Below are positions 1-9,282 of a stretch of 64,000 nt of DNA, piece by piece. Made by a program: the position numbers and the translations under genes. The number at the start of each line of letters is the position of its first letter. Within the stretch, counting starts at the first letter, position 1. The DNA comes from Rhodopirellula halodulae. Lineage in GTDB: Bacteria; Planctomycetota; Planctomycetia; Pirellulales; Pirellulaceae. Where the stretch lies: NCBI RefSeq assembly GCF_020966775.1, contig NZ_JAJKFV010000001.1, positions 62,001 to 126,000 on the forward strand, in the 5' to 3' direction. The notes below the pieces were generated by a model. The model saw only the letters and a list, made by a program, of their open reading frames with translations. It did not search any database and was not told the DNA's origin.

Positions 1-1
1 A

Positions 2-733
2 GTTTGTGAGGTTGGTTGGCTGTTGGGTAAGTTTCCGCGTTTCTTCTATGCGTTTACAAAATCACCAATGCACGCGAAGGTTGCTTGGCGGCAGGAGATA
101 TGGCCGTTTCAGTCCAAAATGATGGTGAAAGGATTTTTTCACTATTTCAATGCAGATGTGATGCTTCCGATTCTCTTTCGGTATCAAGATTCGGTTGCTG
201 CTGGGCAGTTCGGGATGACCTGGAACATTGTGCAGTCGATTCGCATGGCCTGTTCATCGTGGGTCCGAACGAGGGTTCCGCATTTTGGGGTTTTGATCGC
301 TAGGAAAGAGTACGCTGAGCTTGACCGGATTTTTTTTCGAGTCGGCAAGATTGCTTTAGCGTTGATGTTCATTCTTGGAGCGATCTTTTTGCTCGGAGTG
401 TTCGGTTTGGGTTACTTCGATTGTCGGTATGCCCATCGGTTTCTGTCTGCAGAACCAACTGCCCTGCTGATCATTGGGTTGTGGATGGCGCTGGTTTTTG
501 AATTTCAGTGGCTCTATCTGCATGCGCACGGAAAATCACCGTATTTGATTCTGAATTTGATCGGCTGTTGTCTTAGCGGTCTTTTGTTTTGGTGGAGCGG
601 GTTTCAATATGGCGTGATGGGCATGAGTGTTGCTTTCTTGTTCATGCAAGGAGTTGTTTACTTGCCCCTCTCAACCGTCGGATGGATCCATCTCCGGAAG
701 CAATGGCACGAGCAGGCAGCCGAACATCCATGA
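2..733 (+). CDS. Polytopic membrane protein, flippase/polysaccharide-export-like, 5' end outside window
   Basis: The reading frame is open from the first bases of the window, so this is the C-terminal 243 residues of a longer protein; the TTG at 23 is only the first possible start inside the window. At least four hydrophobic helices are visible in the last 140 residues (around LALMFILGAIFLLGVFGLG, LIIGLWMALVFEFQWLYL, ILNLIGCCLSGLLFWW and MGMSVAFLFMQGVVYLPL), with a short charged tail. The layout of paired helices and short loops resembles the C-terminal half of Wzx/MATE-like polysaccharide flippases. That reading is inference, because no diagnostic motif is visible. The neighbour downstream is a YejM-like membrane sulfatase, which also suggests an envelope role. 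Confidence 0.6.
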   Translation, partial: VCEVGWLLGKFPRFFYAFTKSPMHAKVAWRQEIWPFQSKMMVKGFFHYFNADVMLPILFRYQDSVAAGQFGMTWNIVQSIRMACSSWVRTRVPHFGVLIARKEYAELDRIFFRVGKIALALMFILGAIFLLGVFGLGYFDCRYAHRFLSAEPTALLIIGLWMALVFEFQWLYLHAHGKSPYLILNLIGCCLSGLLFWWSGFQYGVMGMSVAFLFMQGVVYLPLSTVGWIHLRKQWHEQAAEHP

Positions 734-788
734 TCGACGTGTGCTTGGCAATCTGTACTCCGTTGTGATTCGTGCTGGTGCATTGTTG

Positions 789-2678
789 ATGTTCGTGCGA
801 TGGTTGCGTCCCGAAAGCTCAGCTCATTTACATCTGGGTTGGCGAAGTTTGCTGTGGGGGCAGTTGCTCGCAATTGCAGTATTGATGACGCTTGGCCGGC
901 AAACCCACGGGTTGTTCTTGGTGCCATTGGGAAACGAAGCGGTGATACACATCGCCGCTTGGCGAGTCATTCAAGCTTCTTCACCGCTGCTGCTCCTATA
1001 TGTTCTTGGCATTTTGTCGCGAAGCAAGTTCTGGGTGGTGCCGTGTATGACTGCTTGGTGGTACCTGATCTTGTTGGATTTGGTGGTGTATCGGTGGGCG
1101 GCGATGCATGTGCTGTCGGGCGATTTCTTCAATTTGGTTCGAGAGCGTACGCTCGGGCTGTTGCCGTATCTGACTTTCGCGATGGTCTTGCGGTTCGTTG
1201 TTGCGATCTCTCTGATCGCGTTGGCGACTTGGTTGGGTTTGACGCTGGCGGATCGAACGGCGAAGTGGCTGTGTCGTCGGCAACACCGTTTCAGTTTGAT
1301 GGGAGCTTCCGTTGCGTGGGCTATGGCGGTGCTGTTGTTGGCTGCGCCAGCGTGTTGGAATTGGCCCAGCACGTTGGCTGCGATGCACGCGGAACCTTCG
1401 CGACATCCGTTTTGCGTTTTCGGATGTTTTGATCCGCGGTCGTCCGTCGTTGCGGAGGAATTCGTCGAGGGAGAGTTGCCGTTGGTGCTTCGCGAATCTG
1501 CTGTGCAGCGGCGAGCCCAGGCGATGCGTTTCAACGTTGCGTCCGCTGTTGGGACATCGGGAGTGGAGACTTCGTCGGCGGATGTGTTGTTGGTTGTGGT
1601 GGAGTCTCTGCGGCCGGAGGTGGTCGATGCGGAAGTGATGCCGAACTTGCACACGGCGGCGGAGCGTGGAGTTTGGTTGAGGAATCACTTTTCTGGCGGG
1701 AACGCCAGTTCGCTGGGGCTGTTTTCGTTGGTGAACGGGCTGGATGCGATCTGGTTCTATCGAGCGGATGTCCGGTTCGCTCCTGCGATGAATCGGTTGT
1801 TCCATCAAGCCGGCTATGAGTGCGGATTCTTTGGTGCCGCGGAAGATTGGGCGGCCTTTCAAATGGATGCGTTCATTCGCGAGGAGGTTTATGACGCCTT
1901 CAACATCAGTCCCTTCGAAGGTTTGCGTTCGGATCAGGAAGCAATCCAGGCCTGTCGATCGTTCTTGGCAAAATCTGAAAATCGCGGGCCGCGGCTGGCT
2001 GTGCTCTATCTGTACGCGACTCACGCTCCTTTTGAGGTGGATTTGTCCGTCACACAAGATGAACCGGCCGCATCGCGTCACTACCCGCTCCCGTTTGGAC
2101 CGAATCATCGACCAGCGGTTTGGAATCGCTATCGCAATGCGGCTCGAAGCGTGGATCGCATTCTGGCTCCGCTGTTGCAACGGCAAGACTGCATCGTTGC
2201 CGTCGTTGGGGATCACGGCGAATCGTTTTTGGACGACGGAACGATTGGCCATGGGACTCGATTGTCTGCGGTTCAAACGCAAACGCCAGCGATCATTGTT
2301 GGGCCGGATGTGGTACCCAAAACGGTCGCGGCAACGACGAGCCACGCCGATTTGTTACCGACGTTGTTATCGTTGTGCGACGTCTCGGTGAGTGATTCTG
2401 GTTGCTTTGATGGGCGCGACCTAACGGACGCGAAAATTCGCCCACGTGTGATCGCGGTTGCCGACTACCTTCGCGAGCAAGCTCTGCTCGTTCCGAGCGA
2501 AGAAGCCGCAGATCGGCGGTTCCTCGGTTTGCAAGTGGAGATTTCGTTGGTTGAGCCTCGGTTGCGGATCTTGGGGCCGCGAGGCGAAGTCGGAAACGTA
2601 GCCAATCCGGAAGTTACCTCTCCGCTGCGGCTTCCTGGCATGGCTCATGACTATCTGCAGCAATCGTTCCCAGAATAG
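789..2678 (+). CDS. YejM/PbgA-like inner-membrane sulfatase-fold protein
   Basis: The 629-residue protein starts with five predicted membrane helices (about residues 20-205) followed by a sulfatase/alkaline-phosphatase-fold domain. This is the arrangement of the YejM/PbgA and LTA-synthase group. The fold is marked by the VVVESLRPE strand, a GGNASSLGLF stretch at the nucleophile position (residues about 302-311), and a GDHGES metal motif with Asp at about residue 475. A GHGTR motif follows shortly after. Known relatives either transfer phosphoglycerol or phosphoethanolamine groups or, like YejM, sense lipopolysaccharide. Here the nucleophile site carries Ala-Ser-Ser, so catalytic status is unclear. 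The frame could be extended upstream to TTG 627, overlapping the previous gene, but ATG 789 sits directly before the first membrane helix and is preferred. Confidence 0.8.
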   Translation: MFVRWLRPESSAHLHLGWRSLLWGQLLAIAVLMTLGRQTHGLFLVPLGNEAVIHIAAWRVIQASSPLLLLYVLGILSRSKFWVVPCMTAWWYLILLDLVVYRWAAMHVLSGDFFNLVRERTLGLLPYLTFAMVLRFVVAISLIALATWLGLTLADRTAKWLCRRQHRFSLMGASVAWAMAVLLLAAPACWNWPSTLAAMHAEPSRHPFCVFGCFDPRSSVVAEEFVEGELPLVLRESAVQRRAQAMRFNVASAVGTSGVETSSADVLLVVVESLRPEVVDAEVMPNLHTAAERGVWLRNHFSGGNASSLGLFSLVNGLDAIWFYRADVRFAPAMNRLFHQAGYECGFFGAAEDWAAFQMDAFIREEVYDAFNISPFEGLRSDQEAIQACRSFLAKSENRGPRLAVLYLYATHAPFEVDLSVTQDEPAASRHYPLPFGPNHRPAVWNRYRNAARSVDRILAPLLQRQDCIVAVVGDHGESFLDDGTIGHGTRLSAVQTQTPAIIVGPDVVPKTVAATTSHADLLPTLLSLCDVSVSDSGCFDGRDLTDAKIRPRVIAVADYLREQALLVPSEEAADRRFLGLQVEISLVEPRLRILGPRGEVGNVANPEVTSPLRLPGMAHDYLQQSFPE

Positions 2679-2833
2679 TCGCGCTTTCAAGATGCCGTGG
2701 GGCCACCGATGAACGCGACGGATCACGTCGTCAATCGAACGCGATATCTTTCCTAGCTAGCGTAGGCCGCATATCTTCTCTGTGTGCCGTATTGTTTCGC
2801 TTGCTAGTTCGGTCCCCCATCAAAGCACCGAGA

Positions 2834-5800
2834 ATGAAAATCCGTTCTTTCCGAAGGCGTCGAGAACTGAGAACGAGATCGTCTGCTGCCCGAGGATGGC
2901 GGCGATTGCTGCTGGAATCGTTGGAAAGTCGGCGGTTGTTGGCGGTCGCGTCGGACTTGGTGACAATTCGGGGCCAAGTGACCGACAGCTTCCTTGGAGG
3001 CGATTTCGAAGACGTTGCGTTGGATCTGTATCGAGACGACGGCGATGGAGTTTTCGAGCCCAACGCGGGTGACGTCGAAGTCAACATGGCGGTCACGGAT
3101 GCCAGCGGCAATTATCAGTTCACGGGAGTGACCGAAGGTTCTTATTTCGTATTGCAGCCTGCACAAATGAATGCGGGACGTTCTCTGCAGCAACAGTTGT
3201 CGCCGCTGATCACGGTGACCGCGTCGCAGGTTGCTGGGCAAACGTTTCAAACCATCGATTCGTTTCAAACGACTCAAAGCGTGGAGGACACCGCGACTGA
3301 TTCGACTCCAGTCACCTCGACTCAGGCGGCTGCGGAGGCGATTGGTGGTTCTCGTGATTTGATCGTCAACAAGACGCAAGGTGGCACCAACGACATCGGC
3401 ACGATCGCGATTGGTGTCAATCAAGCGGTCTCGCCAAACTTGCTGAGCTTTGATGCCAACGGATTTGCGGACGGCAGTCGCCGTGTGATTTGGGACGGTG
3501 GCGGGGACGACGCGGGAACGATCAACGACGATGGATTGGGGGCGATCGATCTGACCAGTGCTGGTTCCGCATCGGGATTTCGATTTGTGATCGGTTCAGT
3601 CACGAGCGGTACCGCGGTCATCCGCTTGTACAGCGATGATGGTGATGCGGGAACGCAATCGCGGGTCAGCCAAGCCACATTGACCATTCCTGCGTTGCCG
3701 ACCCAACCCACCTCCATCGAATACATCCCGTTCACCGATTTCCAGGTGGTCAGTGGCGGCGGTGCGGACCTGACTCAGATCGGTGCGATTGAGCTCGACG
3801 TCAGTGGTGGACCTGATTACGACGCGATCGCTGATTTGCTGGGGACCGTCGGTCCCAACATCATCGTTCAGAATTTTGACAACGCCGGTGATGCCGATTT
3901 GGAATTGACCAAGACGTTGGTCACGACCAATCCGAACGTGAATCAAAATGTTTCCTTCGATGTTGTGGTGACCAACAATGGTCCGGATCCAGCAACGGGA
4001 ATTGAGGTCACCGACCGCATCCCTGATGGGATCACGGGTGTGACTGGGACCACATCCAATGGCACGTTCACTCCAGGAACTGGAATTTGGACCATTCCTA
4101 ATTTGGCGGTTGGGGCATCAGCGACTTTGCGAGTGACCGGCCAATTGACCAGTTTGGATCCGCAAACCAACGTTGCTGAAATCACGGCGTCGGAGCAGCG
4201 CGACGATGACAGTCCTCGCAACAACGACGTGTTGGCCGACGATGATCAAGACTCGGCGGTGGTCACGGCGACGCGGGTTGATTTGCAACTCGACAAAGCG
4301 GTTTCCAATGTGGCACCCAATGTCGGGGATGAAGTCACGTTCACGTTGACCTTGCAAAACACCTCGTTGGATGCGTCGACCGATGCGACGTTGAGCACGG
4401 CGACGGGGATCCTGGTGGAGGATCGTTTGCCAACGGGCATGACGCTGGTCAGCCACAACGCCAGCTCGGGAACGACGTTCAATACCGCGACACGTCGTTG
4501 GTCGATCGCATCGTTGGACGTGGGCTCGCAAGCGACATTGCAAATTGTGGCTCGCGTGAATCAAGCGGGCGAGTTCACCAACGTGGCGGAAGTCTTGGCG
4601 GCGGCTCAGTTCGACCGCGACAGCACCCCGATGAACGACTTGATCGATGAAGACGATCAAGATCAGGTAACGATCGTCACACCCACGGCAGATTTGTCGT
4701 TGACCAAAACGTCGTCGACGGACACACCCACGGTGGGCGAGACAATCACATTCACCATCCGTGTCGACAACGACGGTCCGGACGACGCGACGGGCGTGCA
4801 AGTTCGCGACGTATTGCCAGCCGGATTCACTTACGTGACCAACTCGGCCACGTCGGGGAACTACGATCAAACCACGGGAGTCTGGACGGTGGGGGATGTC
4901 GATGCGCCGTCCGCGGTCAATCCGATTCCCGTGATGCCGACGTTGCAGATCGTGGCGACGGTTGACAGCTTGGGGGCGAAGACGAACACAGCGACCATCA
5001 TCGCCTCGGATCAAGCGGATCCGGACAGCACACCCGATGGTGGATTGGCAGACGAGGACGACACGGCTTCGGTTGTGATCACACCCAACGCCATTGACTT
5101 GCAACTGACCAAAGCCGTTTCGATATCCAACCCCGCACCGGGCGACAGCATCGTTTACACGGTGACGCTGTCCAACGCGGATTCGACGACGTCCGTTCCG
5201 ATCACGACCGCCACCAATGTGCAAGTAACCGATGTGTTGCCCGACGGACTAATCCTACAAGACTTCGAAACCAGTTCGGGAACCTACGTCAGCAGCACGG
5301 GCATTTGGTCGATCGATTCGTTGGCGGAAGGCGGCAGTGAGACGCTGACTTTGACGGCGGTCTTAGATCCGTCGCGAACCGACTTGTTGGCCACGATCAC
5401 CAACACCGCGGAAGTCACTCAAGCCGCGCAGTTCGATCCTGATAGCTCCCCGGACAATCAGGATGCGTCGGAAGATGACCAAGCCTCCATCGCGATTCTT
5501 CCCGCTCGCGCGGATTTGTCGTTGACCAAAACAGTGGATCGGTTGAACGCGGATGTGGGCGAAAATGTGACCTTCACCATCACAGCGCGGCATGACGGCG
5601 GCGATGATTCGGGGCAGTTCGTCGTGTCGGATGTGCTGCCGGCCGGGCTACAATTTGTCGAGGCCACGGAGTCCATTGGAACCTACGACGAGACGACCGG
5701 GCGATGGACCATTCCCGGTTTGGATTCCTCGACGGGAACGGCAACACCTTCCTTGGCAACGCTAGAAATCGTTGCCACCACCCTGATTCGCGGAACGATC

Positions 5801-8698
5801 ACCAACGCGGCTGAAATCATTCAAGCGACGTTACCCGATCCGGACAGCACACCCGGCAACGGTCAGCTCGCAGAAGACGACCACGCCGAGGTGAGCTTGC
5901 AAGCCGAGCAGATTGATTTGGCTCTGTTCAAAAACGTCGACAACGCGACGCCACGGTTGGGCGAAACGTTGCAGTACGAATTGGTGATCCGCAACGATGG
6001 TTTGGATGATGCCACCGGAGTGATTGTCCAGGAGAACCTCCCCGCTGGTTTGACGTTCGTCAACGCGACGGCAAGCGATGGAAGTTTCAGTGGCAGTAGC
6101 GGCTTGTGGACGATTGGCAATTTGGCTGCTTCCGAGTCCGCAACGCTCACGATCAATGTTCAGGTCAACAACAACGTTACCGCTGATCTGCCGAACATCA
6201 TCAATCGAGCCGAAGTCATCGCGGCTGACCAGGTGGATTTGGACAGCACGCCAGACAACAACGAAGCAAGCGAAGACGATCAAGCGAGCGTGACGGCTCG
6301 AGTCGAGTTCATCGACTTGTCGTTGTCGAAATCCGTTGACAACCCGGCACCCAATGTGGGTGACCAAGTCGCCTTCACAGTCACCGTGACCAATGATGGC
6401 GACACGGCAACTTCTCGCGACACGGCGACCAACGTGGTGGTGCAGGATCTCTTGCCGACCGGATTCACGCTGGTCTCCAGCCTGCTGACCGATGGTCTGT
6501 ACGATTCGACCTCGGGGGAATGGGCCATTGATGCGTTGGCCGACGACGCCTCCGCGACACTGACGTTGATCGCCACGGTGGATCAACGCGGCACCTTGGT
6601 CAATCGAGCTGAGGTGGTGAGCGTCGATCAAGACGACGTGGATTCAACGCCGAACAACAATGCCGCCGCGGAAGACGATCTGGCCACTGCGAGCATCACA
6701 ACGCCAGTGATCGATCTTTCGTTGACACAGACGGTGGCTCCCGAACATCCGGCGATTGGTGGTGAGGTCACATTCACATTGTCGTTGCAAAACAGCGGCC
6801 CTGATGACGCGACGGGCGTCGTCGTTCGAGACACCTTGCCCGACGGATTCACATTCACATCGTCATCTCCCGCGGGTGATTTCAACTCGTCGACCGGTTT
6901 GTGGACGGTTGGTGATTTGGCTGCCGGACAGACGGTGACGCTCGATATCATCGGCACCATCGGTGACGTCGAGGAACTCATCAACCGTGCGGAAGTGATT
7001 GCGGCGGATCAAGCGGATTCGGACAGCACGCCTGACAGTGGGCTGGACGATGGCGAAGATGACACGGCGTCGGCCATTGCAACTTTGGCCAATGCCGACC
7101 TGTCGGTGACAAAAACCGTCGACGATGCGACGCCGAACTTTGGTGATTCGGTCACGTTCACGGTCACGATTGCCAACAGTGGCCCTGATCCGGCGACCGG
7201 AATCCAGCTTCGGGACTACCTTCCCGCTGGATTCACTTTGGCAGATCAAAGCGTCAGTGTCGGCACGTTCTCCGCCGCGACTGAGATCTGGATGATCGAT
7301 GAGTTGGCGGTTGGGCAAAGCGAAACCTTGACGCTCACGGGAACGGTCAATTCCGAGGCGACGTTGTCCAACGTGGCCGAGATCATCGCCAGTGACCAAC
7401 GTGACCCCGATAGCACGCCCGGCAATGGCGAGACCGATCCAGTCGAGGACGATCGTGCCGCGGTGGATGTGCAGGCTCAATTGATTGATCTGGCATTATC
7501 AAAAACCGTCGATGGCGACCGATTTGATCTTGGCGATTCGGTGGAGTTTGAACTGACGGTTTCCAATACGGGGCCATCCACCGCAACCAATGTTCAGGTC
7601 GCGGATGCATTGCCCGCGGGTTTGATCTTTGATTCGTCATCGACGGCCAACGGCGGCTACAACCCTCAATCCGGAACATGGACGATTCCAAGCATCCCCA
7701 GCAACGAATCCGTGACGTTGACGCTAAATGCCACGGTCAACCGCGATGCGATCACGGACGAAATCTTGCGGGATGGCATTTTGAATTTTGCGGAAGTGAC
7801 CTCAGCCGATCAGCCGGATCGCAACAGCACCTTCGGCAATGGCGACGTCAACGAAGACGATGCCGATTCCGCACTGTTGATGATTGCCCGTGCCGATCTT
7901 TCATTGACGAAAAGCGTGGATACATCAAATCCCGATCGAGGTGACACGATTCAGTACTTGATCACTCTGACCAACGCCAACAATGACGCGGCAACCAACG
8001 TGGTCCTCAGAGATCTGTTGCCGAGTTCGGTGCAGTTTGTGGATGCGATCGCTTCGCAAGGAAACTTCGATCCTCAAACCGGACTTTGGACGGTGTCGCA
8101 GCTTGATAGCGGCCAGTCCGCAACACTACGAATCAATGCGACGGTTCAAGCATCGGGAACTGTCGACAACGTGGCGGAGATCATCGCGTCGGACCAGATT
8201 GATCCGGACAGCACTCCGAACAATGCAAACGCCGATGAAGATGATCTCGCCTCCGTGAGCATCACGCCTCGCGTGGTCGACATCAGCGTCAGTGCATCGG
8301 TCGACAACGAAGAACCCGAGTTGGATGAGACGATCACCATCACGTTGACCGCCGCCAATGCCAGTGGCGTTTCGGATGCGACCGGTGTGGTGATCGAATC
8401 CAGTTTGCCGGATGGATTGACGTTGATTCCGCCGGCCTCGCCTCAGCAAGGAACCTACGATCCGGCCACTGGTTTGTGGAATGTGGGGGCACTCGGTGCC
8501 GGCGAAAGTGTGCAGCTCACCCTGACCGCGCGCGTCGACACACGCGGGCTGAAGACGCTGAACGCGGAGGTGGTCCAAACCGATCAATTCGATTTGGATA
8601 GCGTTCCAGACAACGGTGATTTGACCGAGGATGACCAAACGCAGTTGGAAATCCGGGCCCCACGTGTCCTATCGAAGCGATTGTTTCTGTCTCGCTGA
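2834..8698 (+). CDS. Giant secreted/surface protein, LEPR-XLL N-terminus and 12 DUF11 repeats
   Basis: The protein has 1954 residues. A very basic N-terminus leads into LESLESRRLL at residues 27-36. This is the LEPR-XLL motif that planctomycetes place at the start of large exported proteins. Residues about 43-110 form an SdrD-B-like domain with the GVFEPNAGDVEV and GNYQFTGV signatures. Residues about 125-350 look like a beta-sandwich domain. From residue 354 come twelve DUF11 repeats of 128-139 residues, each opening with a (I/A/V)DLxLxK strand and closing with an acidic D-x-DSTPxN...EDD segment. The protein ends with the basic tail SKRLFLSR. It probably acts on the cell surface in adhesion or cell-wall structure (inference). 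ATG 2834 was chosen over TTG 2792 because it gives the usual short basic leader. The last 30 bases overlap the convergent PSP1 gene. Confidence 0.85.
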   Translation: MKIRSFRRRRELRTRSSAARGWRRLLLESLESRRLLAVASDLVTIRGQVTDSFLGGDFEDVALDLYRDDGDGVFEPNAGDVEVNMAVTDASGNYQFTGVTEGSYFVLQPAQMNAGRSLQQQLSPLITVTASQVAGQTFQTIDSFQTTQSVEDTATDSTPVTSTQAAAEAIGGSRDLIVNKTQGGTNDIGTIAIGVNQAVSPNLLSFDANGFADGSRRVIWDGGGDDAGTINDDGLGAIDLTSAGSASGFRFVIGSVTSGTAVIRLYSDDGDAGTQSRVSQATLTIPALPTQPTSIEYIPFTDFQVVSGGGADLTQIGAIELDVSGGPDYDAIADLLGTVGPNIIVQNFDNAGDADLELTKTLVTTNPNVNQNVSFDVVVTNNGPDPATGIEVTDRIPDGITGVTGTTSNGTFTPGTGIWTIPNLAVGASATLRVTGQLTSLDPQTNVAEITASEQRDDDSPRNNDVLADDDQDSAVVTATRVDLQLDKAVSNVAPNVGDEVTFTLTLQNTSLDASTDATLSTATGILVEDRLPTGMTLVSHNASSGTTFNTATRRWSIASLDVGSQATLQIVARVNQAGEFTNVAEVLAAAQFDRDSTPMNDLIDEDDQDQVTIVTPTADLSLTKTSSTDTPTVGETITFTIRVDNDGPDDATGVQVRDVLPAGFTYVTNSATSGNYDQTTGVWTVGDVDAPSAVNPIPVMPTLQIVATVDSLGAKTNTATIIASDQADPDSTPDGGLADEDDTASVVITPNAIDLQLTKAVSISNPAPGDSIVYTVTLSNADSTTSVPITTATNVQVTDVLPDGLILQDFETSSGTYVSSTGIWSIDSLAEGGSETLTLTAVLDPSRTDLLATITNTAEVTQAAQFDPDSSPDNQDASEDDQASIAILPARADLSLTKTVDRLNADVGENVTFTITARHDGGDDSGQFVVSDVLPAGLQFVEATESIGTYDETTGRWTIPGLDSSTGTATPSLATLEIVATTLIRGTITNAAEIIQATLPDPDSTPGNGQLAEDDHAEVSLQAEQIDLALFKNVDNATPRLGETLQYELVIRNDGLDDATGVIVQENLPAGLTFVNATASDGSFSGSSGLWTIGNLAASESATLTINVQVNNNVTADLPNIINRAEVIAADQVDLDSTPDNNEASEDDQASVTARVEFIDLSLSKSVDNPAPNVGDQVAFTVTVTNDGDTATSRDTATNVVVQDLLPTGFTLVSSLLTDGLYDSTSGEWAIDALADDASATLTLIATVDQRGTLVNRAEVVSVDQDDVDSTPNNNAAAEDDLATASITTPVIDLSLTQTVAPEHPAIGGEVTFTLSLQNSGPDDATGVVVRDTLPDGFTFTSSSPAGDFNSSTGLWTVGDLAAGQTVTLDIIGTIGDVEELINRAEVIAADQADSDSTPDSGLDDGEDDTASAIATLANADLSVTKTVDDATPNFGDSVTFTVTIANSGPDPATGIQLRDYLPAGFTLADQSVSVGTFSAATEIWMIDELAVGQSETLTLTGTVNSEATLSNVAEIIASDQRDPDSTPGNGETDPVEDDRAAVDVQAQLIDLALSKTVDGDRFDLGDSVEFELTVSNTGPSTATNVQVADALPAGLIFDSSSTANGGYNPQSGTWTIPSIPSNESVTLTLNATVNRDAITDEILRDGILNFAEVTSADQPDRNSTFGNGDVNEDDADSALLMIARADLSLTKSVDTSNPDRGDTIQYLITLTNANNDAATNVVLRDLLPSSVQFVDAIASQGNFDPQTGLWTVSQLDSGQSATLRINATVQASGTVDNVAEIIASDQIDPDSTPNNANADEDDLASVSITPRVVDISVSASVDNEEPELDETITITLTAANASGVSDATGVVIESSLPDGLTLIPPASPQQGTYDPATGLWNVGALGAGESVQLTLTARVDTRGLKTLNAEVVQTDQFDLDSVPDNGDLTEDDQTQLEIRAPRVLSKRLFLSR
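3893..8662 (+). repeat. Twelve tandem DUF11 coding repeats (about 384-417 bp each)
   Basis: Repeat units begin at 3893, 4277, 4688, 5093, 5510, 5912, 6311, 6710, 7094, 7484, 7892 and 8276. Each encodes a beta-sandwich of the DUF11 family followed by an acidic, Asp-rich linker. Units 2, 4 and 7 carry a short insertion of Thr/Ser-rich residues after the third strand (for example around STTSVPITTATN), which other units lack. The DNA copies have diverged, so this is an old protein repeat array rather than a recent DNA duplication. Confidence 0.88.
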
Positions 8699-9214
8699 GG
8701 CAATGCCGCAACCTGAGCAACTGGAACAACCGCCGCCGCAGCCACTGGCCTCGGCGGTGCCGCATCCAGGGCCACAACCGGTTTGCATCAGGTCGCTCAG
8801 TTCGATGCTCTTGACTTCCGCTTCGTAGCGGCGAACGATCGCATCGGTCAGTTCGCGTCCCAGTGCATCGGGCTCGCCTAAAAAGTGCAGCACCAACGTT
8901 CCACCGTCAAAAAGCTGGTCCACATCCAACAAGACCGCGGTGGATTCGCTCTCGGACAAAATGGATTGGCATTCGCGAACGGCGCGAACCTTGTGCCGTT
9001 GCAGTCGCTCGATCAGAAGATCATCGTTGGGCGTGGTGGGCCGCAGGACCTCCAGCGACGTTGGTGGGGTGTCGTCGCAGGTCGAAAGGATCTCGGCGAG
9101 TTCCACCCCTCGCGGCGTCCGCACCAGAACACGACGTCCACGCTGAATCGCACGTGAAGACCGTGCCGCGAAGACATCGCCTGCGAAACCGATTCGGACA
9201 TGGTGCGTTATCAT
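8669..9214 (-). CDS. PSP1 C-terminal domain protein with Cys-rich tail
   Basis: The 181-residue protein matches the PSP1/RicT (YaaT) family: an N-terminal beta domain with VLVRTPRGVELAEIL, then an alpha-beta segment ending in the family's Cys-containing close. The tail is unusually rich in Cys and Gly (GCGPGCG, GCGGGCSSCSGCG, residues about 150-173), which suggests metal or Fe-S binding, as in RicT complexes (family knowledge; cofactor here is inference). ATG 9214 was chosen. An upstream TTG frame reaching 9283 would run into the divergent nuclease gene. The two genes start 68 bp apart and may share a bidirectional promoter region. The 3' end overlaps the DUF11-protein gene by 30 bases. Confidence 0.8.
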   Translation of the reverse strand: MITHHVRIGFAGDVFAARSSRAIQRGRRVLVRTPRGVELAEILSTCDDTPPTSLEVLRPTTPNDDLLIERLQRHKVRAVRECQSILSESESTAVLLDVDQLFDGGTLVLHFLGEPDALGRELTDAIVRRYEAEVKSIELSDLMQTGCGPGCGTAEASGCGGGCSSCSGCGIASARQKQSLR

Positions 9215-9271
9215 GACGGCCAGTTTAGTCTTCGGGATTGTCAGCGTCCTCCCCAATCGTTCCTCCATCGC

Positions 9272-9278
9272 AAGGAAG
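9272..9278 (+). promoter_or_regulatory. Shine-Dalgarno AAGGAAG deciding a TTG start
   Basis: AAGGAAG lies 4 bases before the TTG at 9283 and supports that codon as the start of the nuclease gene rather than the TTG at 9238. The protein then begins MSHRRILHAADIHLD, the typical N-terminus of Mre11-type phosphoesterases. Confidence 0.6.
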
Positions 9279-9282
9279 CCCA

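Noticed and set aside
996-2345. A 449-codon frame opposite the YejM-like gene
   Set aside because: Very Arg/Gln/His-rich composition without motifs; typical antisense shadow.
3893-8662. A DNA-level tandem repeat or CRISPR-like array in the regular 0.4-kb periodicity
   Set aside because: The units are diverged coding repeats (DUF11) in one open frame; there are no short identical repeats with spacers.
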